Shown here piece after piece: positions 13,301-24,023 of a stretch of 64,000 nucleotides of DNA. Made by a program: the position numbers and the translations under genes. Every line of letters begins with the position of its first letter. Within the stretch, counting starts at the first letter, position 1. The stretch lies in contig CM038912.1 in NCBI GenBank assembly GCA_021904315.1, positions 25,270,949 through 25,334,948 on the forward strand, in the 5' to 3' direction. The notes under the pieces were generated by a model. That model saw only the letters and a program-made list of their open reading frames with translations. It did no database searches and was not told where the DNA came from. The stretch comes from Sphagnum magellanicum (Eukaryota > Streptophyta > Sphagnopsida > Sphagnales > Sphagnaceae).

Positions 13301-15089
13301 GCAACAGCTATTTATGAACTTGCCTCCTGCACTCAAGCCACACATCTCACCCTTGCCAGCCAATCTGTGCTTCAAGCAGTGTCTGGACTCAAAGACAGTA
13401 TCCATAAGTGTGTGCTTGCCTCAGGCTAATGGCCACAGACACTGCAATTAATCTAAAATGTAGTTTTATGACCAAAAATTGCCACATATGACCAGATGGC
13501 ATAATATACCAACCCTCACTATTTACCATGTGGCCCAGGAAAGCTCTTTAGAACTCATCTCTCATGCTAAGCTCCACCCCTCAGTTTAAGCAGTCTACTT
13601 GATAACCATAATTATGAATGACACAACTGAATTGCAAAAGGTTCTTATGCTGAATTTCTGGTCTGAGGTCTCAGCTGTTCAAGAAACTGCCACAATAATT
13701 TCATTCTTATTTACCTCACCTCCCCTCTACTGCAATCCTTCATTGCAAAGGGATTCCCAGAAAATGGAAAAATCTCCCAACACCCTTTCAACACTTTGAG
13801 GTTCTGCAACTCTGTACCTGTTCTAAGTCTGAAGCTTCAAAAGCAGGTAATCCCATATCCTCCACTGCGACCAGAAAGTTTCTGACGTTCTCAAAATGCT
13901 GGTAAGCAAACTGAGCTCCATCATGACTTGATATTGGATTCTCTACCACCTGTTCATATTGAATAAACAAGAATGAGGTCTCCTACTAAGACAAAACTCA
14001 ACCTCACCAAAACCTAACAGGCTATTCATCTAGAATTTAACAGAAGAGGGTGGAGGCTGCATCTGTGATTGTCTTCCTTCCCTTCCATAGTACATTTTTG
14101 CAGCATTGAGACTACTAATTGTCAACCAAGGGTTGTATCCTGAAGAAAAAGCATTAACCAACTTATTCTGACAGTTGTCTCAAGAAGAGTTTCCTACCAT
14201 ACATGTCATTCTCTTCAACAAGTGTGCTCGATACCACTCAAGAAAAACCAATAAGCAGAGGTTGATCTCAAATAAATCACTCCTCAGAATTCTACAGTCC
14301 TAAGGTTTCACATCAGCTGGGTTCCCATTCCCACATTGAATATGGGGCACAGGTCCATGAGAAGGAGGAAAGGCTTTCAACCTTGGAGATGGAATCAAAC
14401 CTTCGGTACCGCTCCAGGGTGGACTTTGTTGATTACATTGCAGAGCACAAGTCCATTTCTAAGGCAGAGTCTGAGTTCTTCTTCAGAGGGTTGTCTTGGA
14501 AGTGATAAAGGGCCAATCATCTCCTGCAACCATGATGCTGCTTGACACCTCCTGTTTGCTGAGCATCTCAAGACACACTGATTGTTAAGTCTCACTCATC
14601 CTCTAGCTAAATCAGGAGCTCATTGTTTTGGCAGCAGATTCTTGAAACTCAGAAAAATGAAGGGTTTCCATCCTAGGCAAATAATTGGCAAACAAGGGCA
14701 GCTTTGTGTTAGAGGCCAGAACAGCTTAACCTACTGCAATTCATAACCATGTAAAATAAGCTAAAAATGCACAAACCTGCTTCTTCTGCCCTTCTGGAAG
14801 CCATGTGGGTTTCACTCAGTCTTGCTGCAGAACCTAGACTGCCAAATGTTGATGCATTCCTGTCTGTTCCAGTGCTATAATCGGTAAAGCTGTCATCAGA
14901 CTGACCTGGGAGCTTGACATAATCAGGTATGCTCCTGTCTGGGTAATGAATAGAGGGATTTCCTGAGTACGAGGAATACACTGAAGCAAGACCATTTCCA
15001 TTGCCCCCCTCAAAAGAAGAGCGAACAGGGGAGGAACTGTTCTCTGATCCCCTTGTAGAACTCCCCCTTGAGTCATGCATGGTACTCAT
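4315..15089 (-). CDS. KCH: Kinesin-14 motor with calponin-homology domain (KCH type), multi-exon
   Basis: Minus-end-type microtubule motor that, in plant KCH proteins, also binds actin through an N-terminal calponin-homology domain. Exons by splice signals: 15089-14777, 14558-14401, 13949-13818, 13161-12786, 12353-12229, 12017-11943, 11496-11419, 11302-11201, 10931-10902 (30-bp microexon), 10427-10086, 9961-9880, 9744-9649, 9352-9170, 8821-8715, 8344-8178, 7731-7567, 7235-6982, 6689-6526, 6003-5788, 5487-4688, 4573-4315. Phases agree throughout and give about 1407 aa. The CH domain lies at ~105-240, coiled coil at ~390-635, and kinesin-14 neck [20 protein letters not shown] at ~625-645. In the motor are the P-loop GQTGSGKT (~723-730), switch [10 protein letters not shown], switch [12 protein letters not shown] and [11 protein letters not shown] Ser-rich tail of ~420 aa follows. 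The motor sits after the CH and coiled coil, as in this family. The start at 15089 is the first Met after an apparent 5' leader; an in-frame Met at 15122 is the alternative. The terminal exon is uncertain. Confidence 0.93.
7732..8177 (-). other. U12-type AT-AC intron in the kinesin motor domain
   Basis: At this junction no usable GT donor exists. The exon 8344-8178 ends ...ACC CAA AAG AA and is followed at once by ATATCCTCT, the minor-spliceosome AT-type donor. The next exon begins A CTG GAG ATT CGG, preceded by ...CATAC, an AC acceptor. Twelve bases upstream of that acceptor, after the presumed branch A, lies TTCCTTTAC, one mismatch from the U12 branch consensus TTCCTTRAY. Joining gives ...[17 protein letters not shown], the expected continuous kinesin-14 sequence in the right phase. 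Length 446 bases. Confidence 0.85.
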
Positions 15090-16950
15090 CCAGGCAACCA
15101 ACCAGAACACTAAATGGGTCACAAAGCCACAAAGCCTTTACTACTCCTGCAAGATGCTGAACCAACCATCCACCTGCTTTACTGCTTCACAAGGACCAGT
15201 GTAGACATGAACCCCCAGCATTTATGAAATCTTTGGTATATAAAGCCCTGGGCATCTCCCTATAGAGAATTATCATCAAACAGTGTCGGTGTTCAATGGA
15301 CCCATGAAACCCATAGCATTCCACAAAGTCACAGCTCCAGTGTTTCTACAATGCTATACATTAAAATGGTAGCTTGTTGCATGCCTTGCACATATCCAGT
15401 TGTGTGATAATTAGCTGCATTTAAGCCAATGCGTTCAAGCTCTCAGCCACTGCATTGGTATTGCTTCATGAGTTCAAGAATACAAAAGACTTATTGATGG
15501 TGGACAGGTGGTATCTCCTAATCATGAAGTGGGACTGACCAATTTTGCGTGCAATTGCTGCATTCAATGACAAGGAGAATCTAGGGTTAGAGAATAGTGG
15601 CAAACTCACTCATTGCAAGCAGTAACTAATAAGCAAGAAGAAGAAAAAGACAACAACTAGAGGCAGCAAGACAAAAAATCACTTGATTTTACAGAGCAGA
15701 ATTACTTAGGAGCCAGAGAGGAGCAGTTCTGAGCAGACAGAGAGAGAAGTACAATGTTGCAGCAAAACAGACACATGCATACATACGACAATAGAGGACA
15801 AGTCCTATCATTATAGACATGTTGGACGGTGATTCTATGGTGCGGTCCGTGTGCGGACGATATGCAGAAACTAGGCACAGATAAAGGAAGGAAGCTGCTG
15901 TAGTAAAGAAGCAGTGGGAGCAAGATCTGGCATAAGGAATGGGATGGAAAGAACCTAACAATGACTACCTGTTATGAAACAGTTGCAGATATGTTTGTTC
16001 TTTCTTTCTCGCCAAAGCTCCGTAGTGCTCAACTAAGCGCCCCGTTCAAAGGGAACGCGGGCCGGCCAGCAAAGATCAGTTCGCTACAAAATGCTCACCT
16101 CCTCCTCCTCCTCCTCCAACCTCTTGACAAAAGGAAACGTACAAACCTCAGAATCATTACTGAACAGCCATAGCGAAGAACCCGATTGATTGTCGTGAGG
16201 CAATAACACGCATCATCAATACTTACTCTGTTTGCAAAGAGGAACAGCGATCTACCGTAGGAAGAAAAGGAACAATATGATTAAGAAAAAACTTGAAGGA
16301 AAACCTTTAAGGACACCATTTTTGTTTCGTATTCAATAGAGGAAACAATCTCGAGAAACACCGAAGAAAAAAATAACCGTTGCAATAACAAGGATGAGTC
16401 GGAATCGGAAATCGCATGAAAAGCAGAATGCAAGAAGCTGTAAAAGGTCGAATAATTACCAGTATATTTGGCGGCGACGGTGGGTGAGACGGGCGTGGAA
16501 TCGAAGACGGAGGTGCAATGGAATTTTCTTTGCAGTACGGGGATCCGGGAACGAACTCTAGGTCATCGGAAAACGGCTCATCAAGGGGAAATTTTTGGAT
16601 TGGAAAGCCTCACTGGAAGGTCGTGGACTCGGATACATTGGTGGGAGCTTTGGTTTGCGAAGAAGACGAAGAGAAAGGCGTGGCGATTGGCGACGAGACG
16701 ACGTTGGGGTTTGTTGTTGTTACCACGACGAAGACGACGCGCACACGAGAGTGTAACAGCCATCGCCCGACCCCTCCAAAGAACACAAGAGACAGAACAC
16801 AGAGAGAGAGACGATACCCCCTGTTTCGCCGGGTGGAAAGCACCGAGTCGCCCGGCATAACATCACACCCGTCTTTTTTCCTTCTGTCAACCCAAACCCA
16901 CCGTAGTAGCGGTTATTTCGAGATTTAAAAAGAACCGGGGGTTCCAACTC
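15090..16950 (-). promoter_or_regulatory. Kinesin 5' leader and promoter region, CpG-rich at its far end
   Basis: Upstream of the kinesin start the composition changes from ordinary to GC- and CpG-rich beyond about 16,000. A CCT run (16099-16118) and CGACGA-rich tracts (16640-16750) occur there. Short open frames on both strands are arginine- or serine-rich and lack family resemblance. I read this as a 5' UTR, probably with at least one intron, plus promoter. A divergent transcript on the plus strand cannot be excluded. No TATA box was assigned. Confidence 0.4.
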
Positions 16951-17345
16951 TGGTCGGATGGGTCCGGCTCAGAGGCCTCGCCGGTTCTCTCTGGGTCAGA
17001 CTCTGAGACCCGCCGGTCTCGCTTCTTTCGGGATCTCATGGCGACCGGCGGTTCCCACTCTGGTTGGCTGGGTCGACGTCAGGTTGGCTCACGCTCTCAT
17101 CAGAACCGGATATCCTCCGCCGGTTCTCCTGAACTCGCGAGAAACGCTCCGAAAACCCGACGGATCACGGAGGAACGGAGCGTGAATAAGAACCGGCGGT
17201 TTCCTGATCTTTTCCCAGTTTTGGAGAGCCGCGGTCACGATTCCCTGCCTGGAACCGATTTTCTTGGATTTTCTGAGAACCGTCCTTCGGGATCCTAAGA
17301 ACCGCCCAACTGACTCCGGGGGTCTGTGGTCTGTTCCTGTTTCTG
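16935..17345. repeat. GC-rich island of degenerate repeats around GAACCGGCGGTT
   Basis: In an AT-rich neighbourhood this ~410-bp block is strongly GC-rich. A core like 'accggcggttcccactctgg' followed by 'ttggctgggt' appears at about 16936 and again at about 17042, a spacing near 107 bases. Half-copies (ccgccggttctc, gaaccgtcc, aaccgccca) continue to 17345. The core is an imperfect palindrome. It abruptly ends in A-rich sequence at about 17,350. It may be a promoter-proximal CpG island or a small GC-rich mobile repeat. Confidence 0.6.
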
Positions 17346-17689
17346 ATAACCGCCCACAACTGAACCAAAACCTCCCTAAAAAGTACCAAAACCCTAAAAC
17401 CAAAAGAAACCCTAAAAGAATCAAGATGAGAATAAATTAATAAACAACCCACCCTCCCAAAAAAAAGTCCCAAAGAATTTTTTTATTTAAATAACATAAT
17501 CCCAAAAATGAAAATAAATAATAAATAACCATGAAAAACCAAAACTTCAAATAATTAAATTAAAAAAAAAGAAGAACAAATAACCCTCCTAAAGTTATAT
17601 TAAAAAATTTATAAAAAAAAAAAACTCTATTTGAGTAAATTTTGGGCCGAGTGATTAGTTACAACTTACCTTCATAAGTAAATGAAATT

Positions 17690-17830
17690 TCCAGGGGATT
17701 TTTTTTTCCAATTTTGTGATGTAGCCAAACTAGCAATCATCCACAAGAAGATTTCGCCAAATATGGCTATAGATCAGATATGTGGAAATCAAACAATCTA
17801 AGAATCCTTCTTTGGGCCATTTATTTTTTA
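17690..17830 (+). repeat. Dispersed repeat, copy 1 (second copy near 63.5 kb)
   Basis: The order of phrases 'ttttgtgatgtagccaaa', 'aagatttcgccaaatatgg' and 'aatccttctttgggcca' is matched, with substitutions, by 'ttttatgatgtatccaaa', 'aagatttaaccaaatatgg' and 'tatccttctttttttt' at about 63,550-63,660 in the same orientation. Coding potential is absent. It is a member of an old interspersed family. Confidence 0.6.
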
Positions 17831-18819
17831 AAAAAATTCCCACAGAAATCACTTGTATGTGTCCATCCAAGTCATAATTTTCAGGTCAAAAAATGTGAAA
17901 ATTCATCAAAAAGAAAAAAAATACTAATCACATCAATTAAATTAATAAAAATGTGACTCTAGTAATTATTATTATTATTATTATTATTTTCACATTTTAT
18001 TTACCTATTATAGCTAAACAAAAGTTTTAGGGTTTGTTATAATAAAACCTAAACCCTAAAACTTTCTACCATATTAATGAAATATTTAAAAAATAAATGA
18101 TTTTTTTTTTGGTTTTTTTCTTTCTTCTTCTTTTTACACAATGAATGGATTATATCCACTTCGAGGAATTTTTTTTGTTTTTTTTAAGAGCTCCAAACCC
18201 ACCGACCCACCTACTCACCCATCCACCCACCTATTGGAGTTTGTCGGCCACCAACCCTAAGTCATGTTTTGTTTTGTTTTTGTTCGGGAGAGCAAATGCA
18301 TTTTGGGTGTGTTTGTTTGTTGGTGGTCATAATATATTCTTTTCTTCTTAGAGAGAGATCTTTTTTTTGCTTTGGAAAAAGCCTGATCTCCAAAGAATCA
18401 GTCAAACATACAATTATTAGGCGGCCAAAAAAAAAATTAAAATTTGGAAAAAGTGTTTTTAACAAACTCGGAATTCAATCCCAATAGAAATAATTGAGAT
18501 CTTATTACATGAATGTTGTTAATTAACTAGTTGTTACTAGTTATACCCGTGTCTTTTTTTTTTCATTTTTTCATATTAATGAAATTTTGGTGAAATTAAT
18601 GAAAATTTTATCAAATTAGTGGGAATTTGCACTAGGAAAAAAAAAAATTCCAAAATTTTCCCAATTTCTTTCTTTAAAAATAGTGAATATTTTTCACCCC
18701 CAAAAAAAAAAAAAAAAAAAAAACCCCTAAGTTATCCACTTTAGAGAGCGAGAAAGCGAAAAACAATTACATAATTGGACACGCGGTGCCACTAGCCCAT
18801 TTGAAGCCCCGGAATTTAA

Positions 18820-18925
18820 TACGACACCCAATAAGTATACGGACAAAATCAAGAAGCGTACATATGCACCTTTCGCTTGGTGTCGTGTATGTATACATAT
18901 GCTTCTTGATTTTGTCCGTATACTT
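18820..18925. repeat. Palindrome with perfect 23-base arms
   Basis: The arm at 18835-18857 (gtatacggac...aagaagc) is the exact reverse complement of 18901-18923. The ~43-base loop contains a nested pair, since 'acgacacc' near 18821 pairs with 'ggtgtcgt' near 18879. It could be a small MITE-like element or a hairpin-forming locus. No target duplication was recognised. Confidence 0.75.
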
Positions 18926-18984
18926 TACTTATTTATTTATTTACTTTAAGCCAAAGGCACATATTATATTTTAGTGGGCCAATG

Positions 18985-19155
18985 AGATGATGAATTTTGC
19001 TCAAGCAATGATATACAAATTTTTGCTCGATCGATGACGATATACTCCAAATTTGCTCGGTCAATGACATACGGATTTTTGTTCGAGCAATGATATATGA
19101 ATTTTTGCTTGAGCAATTATTTACGAATTTTGCCCGAGCAATGATAGTTTGGGCT
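18985..19155. repeat. Tandem repeat, ~31 bp unit, about five copies
   Basis: The unit is close to 'ttttgctcgagcaatgatatacgaa' and recurs five times with point changes (gctcaagcaatg, gctcgatcgatg, gctcggtcaatg, gttcgagcaatg, gcttgagcaatt, gcccgagcaatg). Each unit includes a short self-complementary GCTCGAGC-like core. The array ends next to a TA run at about 19170-19184. Confidence 0.75.
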
Positions 19156-19844
19156 TTTGGTGAAGTCATATATATATATATATATACACGGGTAGGGCCG
19201 GCCGTCCCCCTTCCCTTGGGGGGATATCGTTACATATAATAATTGTTATTATTGTTGTTGAGCCGGTTCCTGCTTTAACAAGTAAGAATCACCAGTCTGG
19301 GTTGGTTTCGGTTAGTAAAATCCGAATTGCAATTGAGTCTGATTTTTGGAATCGGGATCAGAATTTAGTTTTTATTAATGATCGGATGAATTTATTTTGT
19401 GTCGGAAGCTACCAGAATTGCAATACAATTTATTTTTTCAAATTTTTAAAAAAAAAAAGTGACTAGAACCTTTTGGGTTAACCATTACTTCACCCTGGTT
19501 AAAAGTGACTGGTTCCCTTGGGTTAACTGCTGGTTTCAGGCCGGATTAGGAAGGACAAAATCCAAACCGAGACTCGTTTTCATCACGGGAATGAGAATTT
19601 ATTTATTTATTTAAGAACCAGAACCAAAACTGAATCCCAATTTCACTTCTTTGTGGAACCGGAACCAAGGGTAGTTCTACGATCTGAAACCGGAGCCAAG
19701 ATAGCTTTTAGAATAAAAAACCGGAATCAGAGGTTTTTCGGACAAGTAGAGAACCAGCCAACACTGGTCTATATGTATACAACTAGAATTGGGTACCCAA
19801 GAATCAAATTTTGTTGAAATATAATCTTGAGGTAAACAAGCAAC

Positions 19845-20665
19845 ACCCAAAACATTGGATTCCGTTAATGAAAAAAAAAAAAGGATAAGGAAGGAAACGA
19901 AAAGACCCCCCCAACCCAATTGTAACTATTGGACTCTATGAATGAAAAAACATAAAAAAAGAAACACCCGGAACATTGGATTCTATTAGGAAAACCAAAG
20001 AAAAAGGAAGAGGGGGGGTTACACACACTATCCAAATTATTGAATTCTATGAATAGAAGAGGGCAAAAAAAAGTAGAACAATAAGGACACCCAAAATATG
20101 GAATTCTTAAGGGGGGGGAGGTGGGGGAGGGGGACTAAAGTGAAAAAAAATGGAACACCCTAAAACATTGCATTCCAAGGGATACCCAGAACATTGGCTA
20201 AAAACCTTTAAAATATTGGACTCTAAGTGGGGGGGGACGGGGAGTGGGAATAGAGGGGAAAAAATAAATTTTGATCCAATGTATATTGAAATCTGTGAAT
20301 GGAAAATGATTTAAAAAAATTGGACACCCTAAAACATGGGGTTCAAAGGGACACCCTAAAACATGGGTTCAAAGGGACACCCAAAACATTAGATTAAACC
20401 CTCAAAATATTGGATTCAATGGGGGAGGGGGAGATAAATGGAAAAAAAATTTCATTCAATGTATTGAAATCTATTAATTAAAAAGGGCAAAAAAATTGAT
20501 CCAATGTATTGAAATCTATGAATAAAGAAGGGGGCAAAAAAACAATGGACACCTAAAACATGGCATTCAAAGGGACACCTAAAACATGGCATTTAAAGGG
20601 ACACCCAAAACATTGGATAAAACCCTCCCCCCCCCCCCGCCCCCCAAATATTGGATTCTATGGAG
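19845..20665. repeat. Degenerate satellite-like array around ACACCCAAAACATTGGATTC
   Basis: Variants of 'gacacccaaaacattggatt' followed by 'ctatgaatg' or 'caaaggg' recur at irregular spacing (roughly 40-100 bases) for ~820 bases. They are interspersed with G-runs (ggggggg) and A-runs. Two neighbouring copies near 20,322-20,375 are almost identical. The repeats fade out into a poly-C run at about 20,626-20,645. Confidence 0.7.
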
Positions 20666-21057
20666 GGAGAGGGAGAGAGAAATTAATACATTCCCAATAG
20701 AAGAAGAAGAAAAGAAGAAGTTGAAGTGCCAAGAAGGGGAGAAGTTCAACAACAGGTTTTCCTTAAGTACGTACACAGCATGAGCATGTGATTGAAAGGT
20801 GGGGAAGGGGGTGCGGGTGGGGGGACCTTTTGGTTTTTTTTTTTTTGTGTGTGTGTGTGTGTGTGTCTGGGACACTTTGGTAGCTTTTTGCAGGATATAT
20901 AGCTTTTTTCTGCAAATTTTGAGTGCTCTTGAGGCTTGTGCACAAGCAAAAAAAAAGTACTGCAAAAAGACAGAACACACATGTTGTTGTTGTTGTGTAC
21001 ATGAATTTCAATGATTGAAATCAAAAACTCTTTATGTGTTACAAATTCTACTACGCT

Positions 21058-21235
21058 ACTCTGGGTTCTTTCGTTTATCATTTAAGCTTTGCTAAATGTT
21101 ACGGTTGCACACCAGGTCGCCTCTCAAAACTAGCGACACATTTACGACTCTGGGTTCTTTCGTTTATCATTTAAGCTTTGCTAAATGTTACGGTTGCACA
21201 CCAGGTCGCCTCTCAAAACTAGCGACACATTTACG
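21058..21235. repeat. Perfect 89-bp tandem duplication
   Basis: Bases 21058-21146 are repeated as 21147-21235 without a visible difference, from 'actctgggttctttcg' to 'acacatttacg'. The absence of mismatches indicates a recent duplication or an assembly artefact. Confidence 0.9.
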
Positions 21236-21261
21236 ATTTGTGGCTCAAATAATGCTTTTAA

Positions 21262-22199
21262 GGGGTGTGTCACACTGTGGGCCTTGCCATTTACATTGAA
21301 AGGTGTGTGTCTTAAGGCAAAAGAAGAATTATGAAAACTAGAAATATTTCACCATGCAATCATATAATCTTCCCCCCCCCCCAAAAAAAGTCCTCTAAAA
21401 GAAACCAATATTTCAAAAATCCTCATATAAAATTAAATAGACCTGTTATTATTATTATTACCTAGTAGGGGCCAAAATCCCCTAAGCTACTATACTCTAT
21501 GATGAATCTAAACACAATAAATATCCTTTTTGCCTTGGTAGTTGGCAAGGCCAACAAAGAGATTTACTTCTAAATTCCACACAATCAATTCCAATTTATG
21601 GCACCAATTCAAATAATCTCATCAAAGACCCAAGTTCTTTTTTCTTCACAACATTCAAGTGTGAGTTTAGTAAAGAGAAAACTCCTCAAAACAATTCAAG
21701 TCTTCTACAAACCCCGTTATATTCTTTGTATGTTTGTGTATATTTTTGGCCATGCCTACCAAGGCAAAGGATATTATTGTGTCTAGATTCATTATAGAGT
21801 ATAGTAGCTTAAGGGGATTTTGGCCTTCCTAGGTAATAATACCATAGGTCTATTTTTATTATGAGGATTTTTGAAACATGATATTTTGTTTTGGCTTGTG
21901 TTGAAACTTGAGATTAGTTATAATAGAGTTATAATAATATCTTGAAGGATTTTGGTTTCTTTGAGAGGATTTTGGAAGAAGATTATATGTTTGCATGGTG
22001 AAATATTTGAGTTTCCATAATTCTTCTTTTGCCTTAAGAAACTCCCCTTTTCTCATGATTTTGATTTCTTTTAGAGGATTTTTTGAAGAAGATTAGATGT
22101 TTGCATGGTGAAATATTTGAGTTTCCATAATTCTTCTTTTGCCTTACAAAGATGATACTTTTTTTCATGTAAATGGCAAGGCCAAAGTGTGATACACCC
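21262..22199. mobile_element. Foldback (long inverted repeat) element, ~940 bp
   Basis: The left arm (about 21262-21552) and right arm (about 21748-22199) are imperfect reverse complements over nearly their full length. Matching landmarks are 'ggtgtgtcacac' with 'gtgtgatacacc', 'ggccttgccatttacat' with its complement near 22165, 'ccatgcaatcatataatctt' with 'aagattatatgtttgcatgg', and 'tatactctat' with 'atagagtata'. The right arm has an extra internal direct duplication (about 21949-22040 and 22062-22147). The ~195-base loop has no coding potential. No transposase is present and no target-site duplication is obvious, so it would be non-autonomous. Confidence 0.8.
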
Positions 22200-22663
22200 G
22201 TTGTATACATACATTGATGTTATAGCCCTTGTCTACATACATACATGACCCTCTTACAGACAGAAGAGGGTGAACACGGGAACGTTAAGGGACAGGCAGA
22301 AGTGTGCAGTGTAAGTCTGGCACTAATTTTTTGCTTGTTTTATTTGTTTGTTGTTATGAGACAACGCAGATGTGATCAACAAACATTACTTGTGAGCATC
22401 ATCGCTATAGAGAGAAGACATGATTGATCGAACCCCGGGAAGGAAGATCATCAAACAATCCACCACTCACACGCAGAAAAAGAGTCAGAGAGACACAGAG
22501 AGAGAGAGAGAGAGTCAGACGCACAGACGCAGACAAAACACAGAGACAGAGAGAGAGCTGCAGAGAGTGAGAGAGAACAGGTACATTTACTTTTTGTGAC
22601 AGAGAACACTACTAGCTCATGATTAGGAGGAAGGAGGAATCCAGGACTTATTCTCATCTACAG

Positions 22664-22695
<32 letters not shown>

Positions 22696-22790
22696 ATCTT
22701 AGGGTTTTGGGGTATGTCGTAAGTGCATAGAAAACGAGAGCAATGGGGAGTGTTACACAGAGTGAATGAGTCAAAACCAAACCAGAACTA
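22200..22790. other. Spacer with GA- and GAA-rich microsatellites
   Basis: This stretch lies between the foldback element and the SINE. It contains a GA-rich tract (about 22,485-22,575) and a GAA run (about 22,664-22,691). Open frames here are translations of these simple repeats. No gene is supported. Confidence 0.55.
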
Positions 22791-22799
22791 CCTTGCACA

Positions 22800-22985
22800 A
22801 GGAATTTCTTCTTCTCCTTATTGCTGAGTTTCAGCTATAAAGGCTGCTGCCGTCTGACATCTACCTAAAAGTTACACATACTATGGGATTTGAACCCACA
22901 CCCACTTGTAGGTGAAAGGCCATTGGGAGGCCCGCCTGAACCAGCTTCCCCCCATGCAACTGAACCAGCTGCTACCCAACTAGAG
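22800..22985 (-). mobile_element. tRNA-derived SINE
   Basis: On the minus strand an internal pol III promoter is recognisable. The A-box-like TGGTTCAGGCGG is within 22929-22943, and the B box GGGTTCAAATCCC is at 22884-22896, about 40 bases apart. Between them is GGCCTTTCACCTACAAGTGG, a tRNA-like anticodon-arm region. A full tRNA cloverleaf cannot be formed, so I call a SINE, not a tRNA gene. Element ends and poly-A or T tail are uncertain. Confidence 0.55.
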
Positions 22986-23564
22986 GTTTCATGATGGATG
23001 CTTCTTCATCGTCAAAGCATGATCAATTGTTGTGTTGATCAGAAAACCACCACGAAACATGAATACTAAATTAGTGCCATCCAGAGAAAACACACAACAC
23101 TGCAGTCAGTGAGCCCACCTGCCAGCCATGGGTGGGACCCACCATATCTTTGTGCATCCTCCCTCCTCCCATGGCTACCCTGTTGTGGGTTTGCCTGACA
23201 TCACGAATTCTACAAAAAAACCCACCATGTAAAAACTTAGGCAGCAGCAGCAAACAAGCACACTCAATTCCAAGCCACTAGTGCAAAAAAAGCCGCTACT
23301 CTCTTGGATGGTTTGATTGATTTCAAGCAGTTACAAGTCCAATCGCCAAATACCCAAATCCAGTTCTCAGAGACACCAACCAATGCCCACTGACAGGATT
23401 GGCCATGGGGACTGCTGCTGCTGCTGCTGCTGCGCTTATTACTGTTTCCAAGCCTGTTCAGATTGGCCAAGGACACTCAAAACTCCTTACCAGCACTTCT
23501 CTCTCTCTCTCTTACAAGGCACATACAGCAAGTGACAGAAGCAGGGCTCTACACTATCTAATCA

Positions 23565-23770
23565 ATGTCTAATCCCTTCCTGTGACTAAGGCTAATCCCT
23601 TTCTGTAATTGCACTTTGCATGTATTGTCAGATTACTTCTGGAGAAGCTAATCCCTCCTCTCTAACTGTACTTCTTTTGCAAGTTTTGTCAGATTACTTC
23701 TGAATTAAGCTAATCCTCCTGTAAATTGCACTTTTCTGAGCAAATTTAGTCAAATGACTTCTGGATATGC
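23565..23770. repeat. Tandem repeat, ~60 bp unit, three copies, just beyond NUP188
   Basis: The pattern 'gctaatcc...' then '...attgcacttt...' then '...agattacttctg...' repeats at about 23591, 23648 and 23708, with a partial unit on each side. Divergence between copies is moderate. It lies roughly 250-450 bases downstream of the NUP188 stop and may overlap its 3' UTR or terminator. Confidence 0.75.
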
Positions 23771-24023
23771 TAACACTAGTATTCGCTCAAGAAATCTCAA
23801 TGGACCATCTAGAAACCGGTGGCCCTGTGCAGCTGCAAAACACACCAATTGCCCACATAAGTTTTGAGCACCCCATTAAGCTCATGGAAGATGATAACTT
23901 CAGTTCTAAACCAAAGTCCAAGGACACATACAGTTTACTGGTACCTGAGAACCTAAAGTTTGAGAAACAAAGAAGAAGCATCTCAGAACAAATAAACAAT
24001 ACCTCATTCCAACAACTGGGTCT

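Larger units (their letters stand above)
17346..21050. other. AT-rich, repeat-filled spacer without genes
   Basis: No exon-like sequence was found. The stretch has A and T homopolymers, an ATT trinucleotide run near 17,968-17,990, and a small hairpin of telomere-like boxes (arms at 18021-18035 and 18051-18065). It also has GT and poly-T runs near 20,838-20,865. Individual repeats are listed separately. The plus and minus open frames around 20,579-21,081 come from these low-complexity tracts. Confidence 0.6.

Noticed and set aside
16468..16928. Plus-strand open frames of 130 and 136 codons upstream of the kinesin
   Set aside because: Overlapping frames in GC-rich sequence, Arg- and Thr-rich, without motif. 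More likely kinesin 5' leader or promoter on the other strand.
18985..19155. CRISPR-like regular repeats
   Set aside because: Repeats are directly adjacent without unique spacers and the context is plant nuclear DNA, so this is an ordinary tandem repeat.
20579..21081. Several 65-133 codon frames on both strands
   Set aside because: Products of GT, poly-T, poly-C and GAA runs.
22884..22943. tRNA gene on the minus strand
   Set aside because: Only internal promoter boxes match. Acceptor and anticodon stems do not form, so a SINE is the better call.
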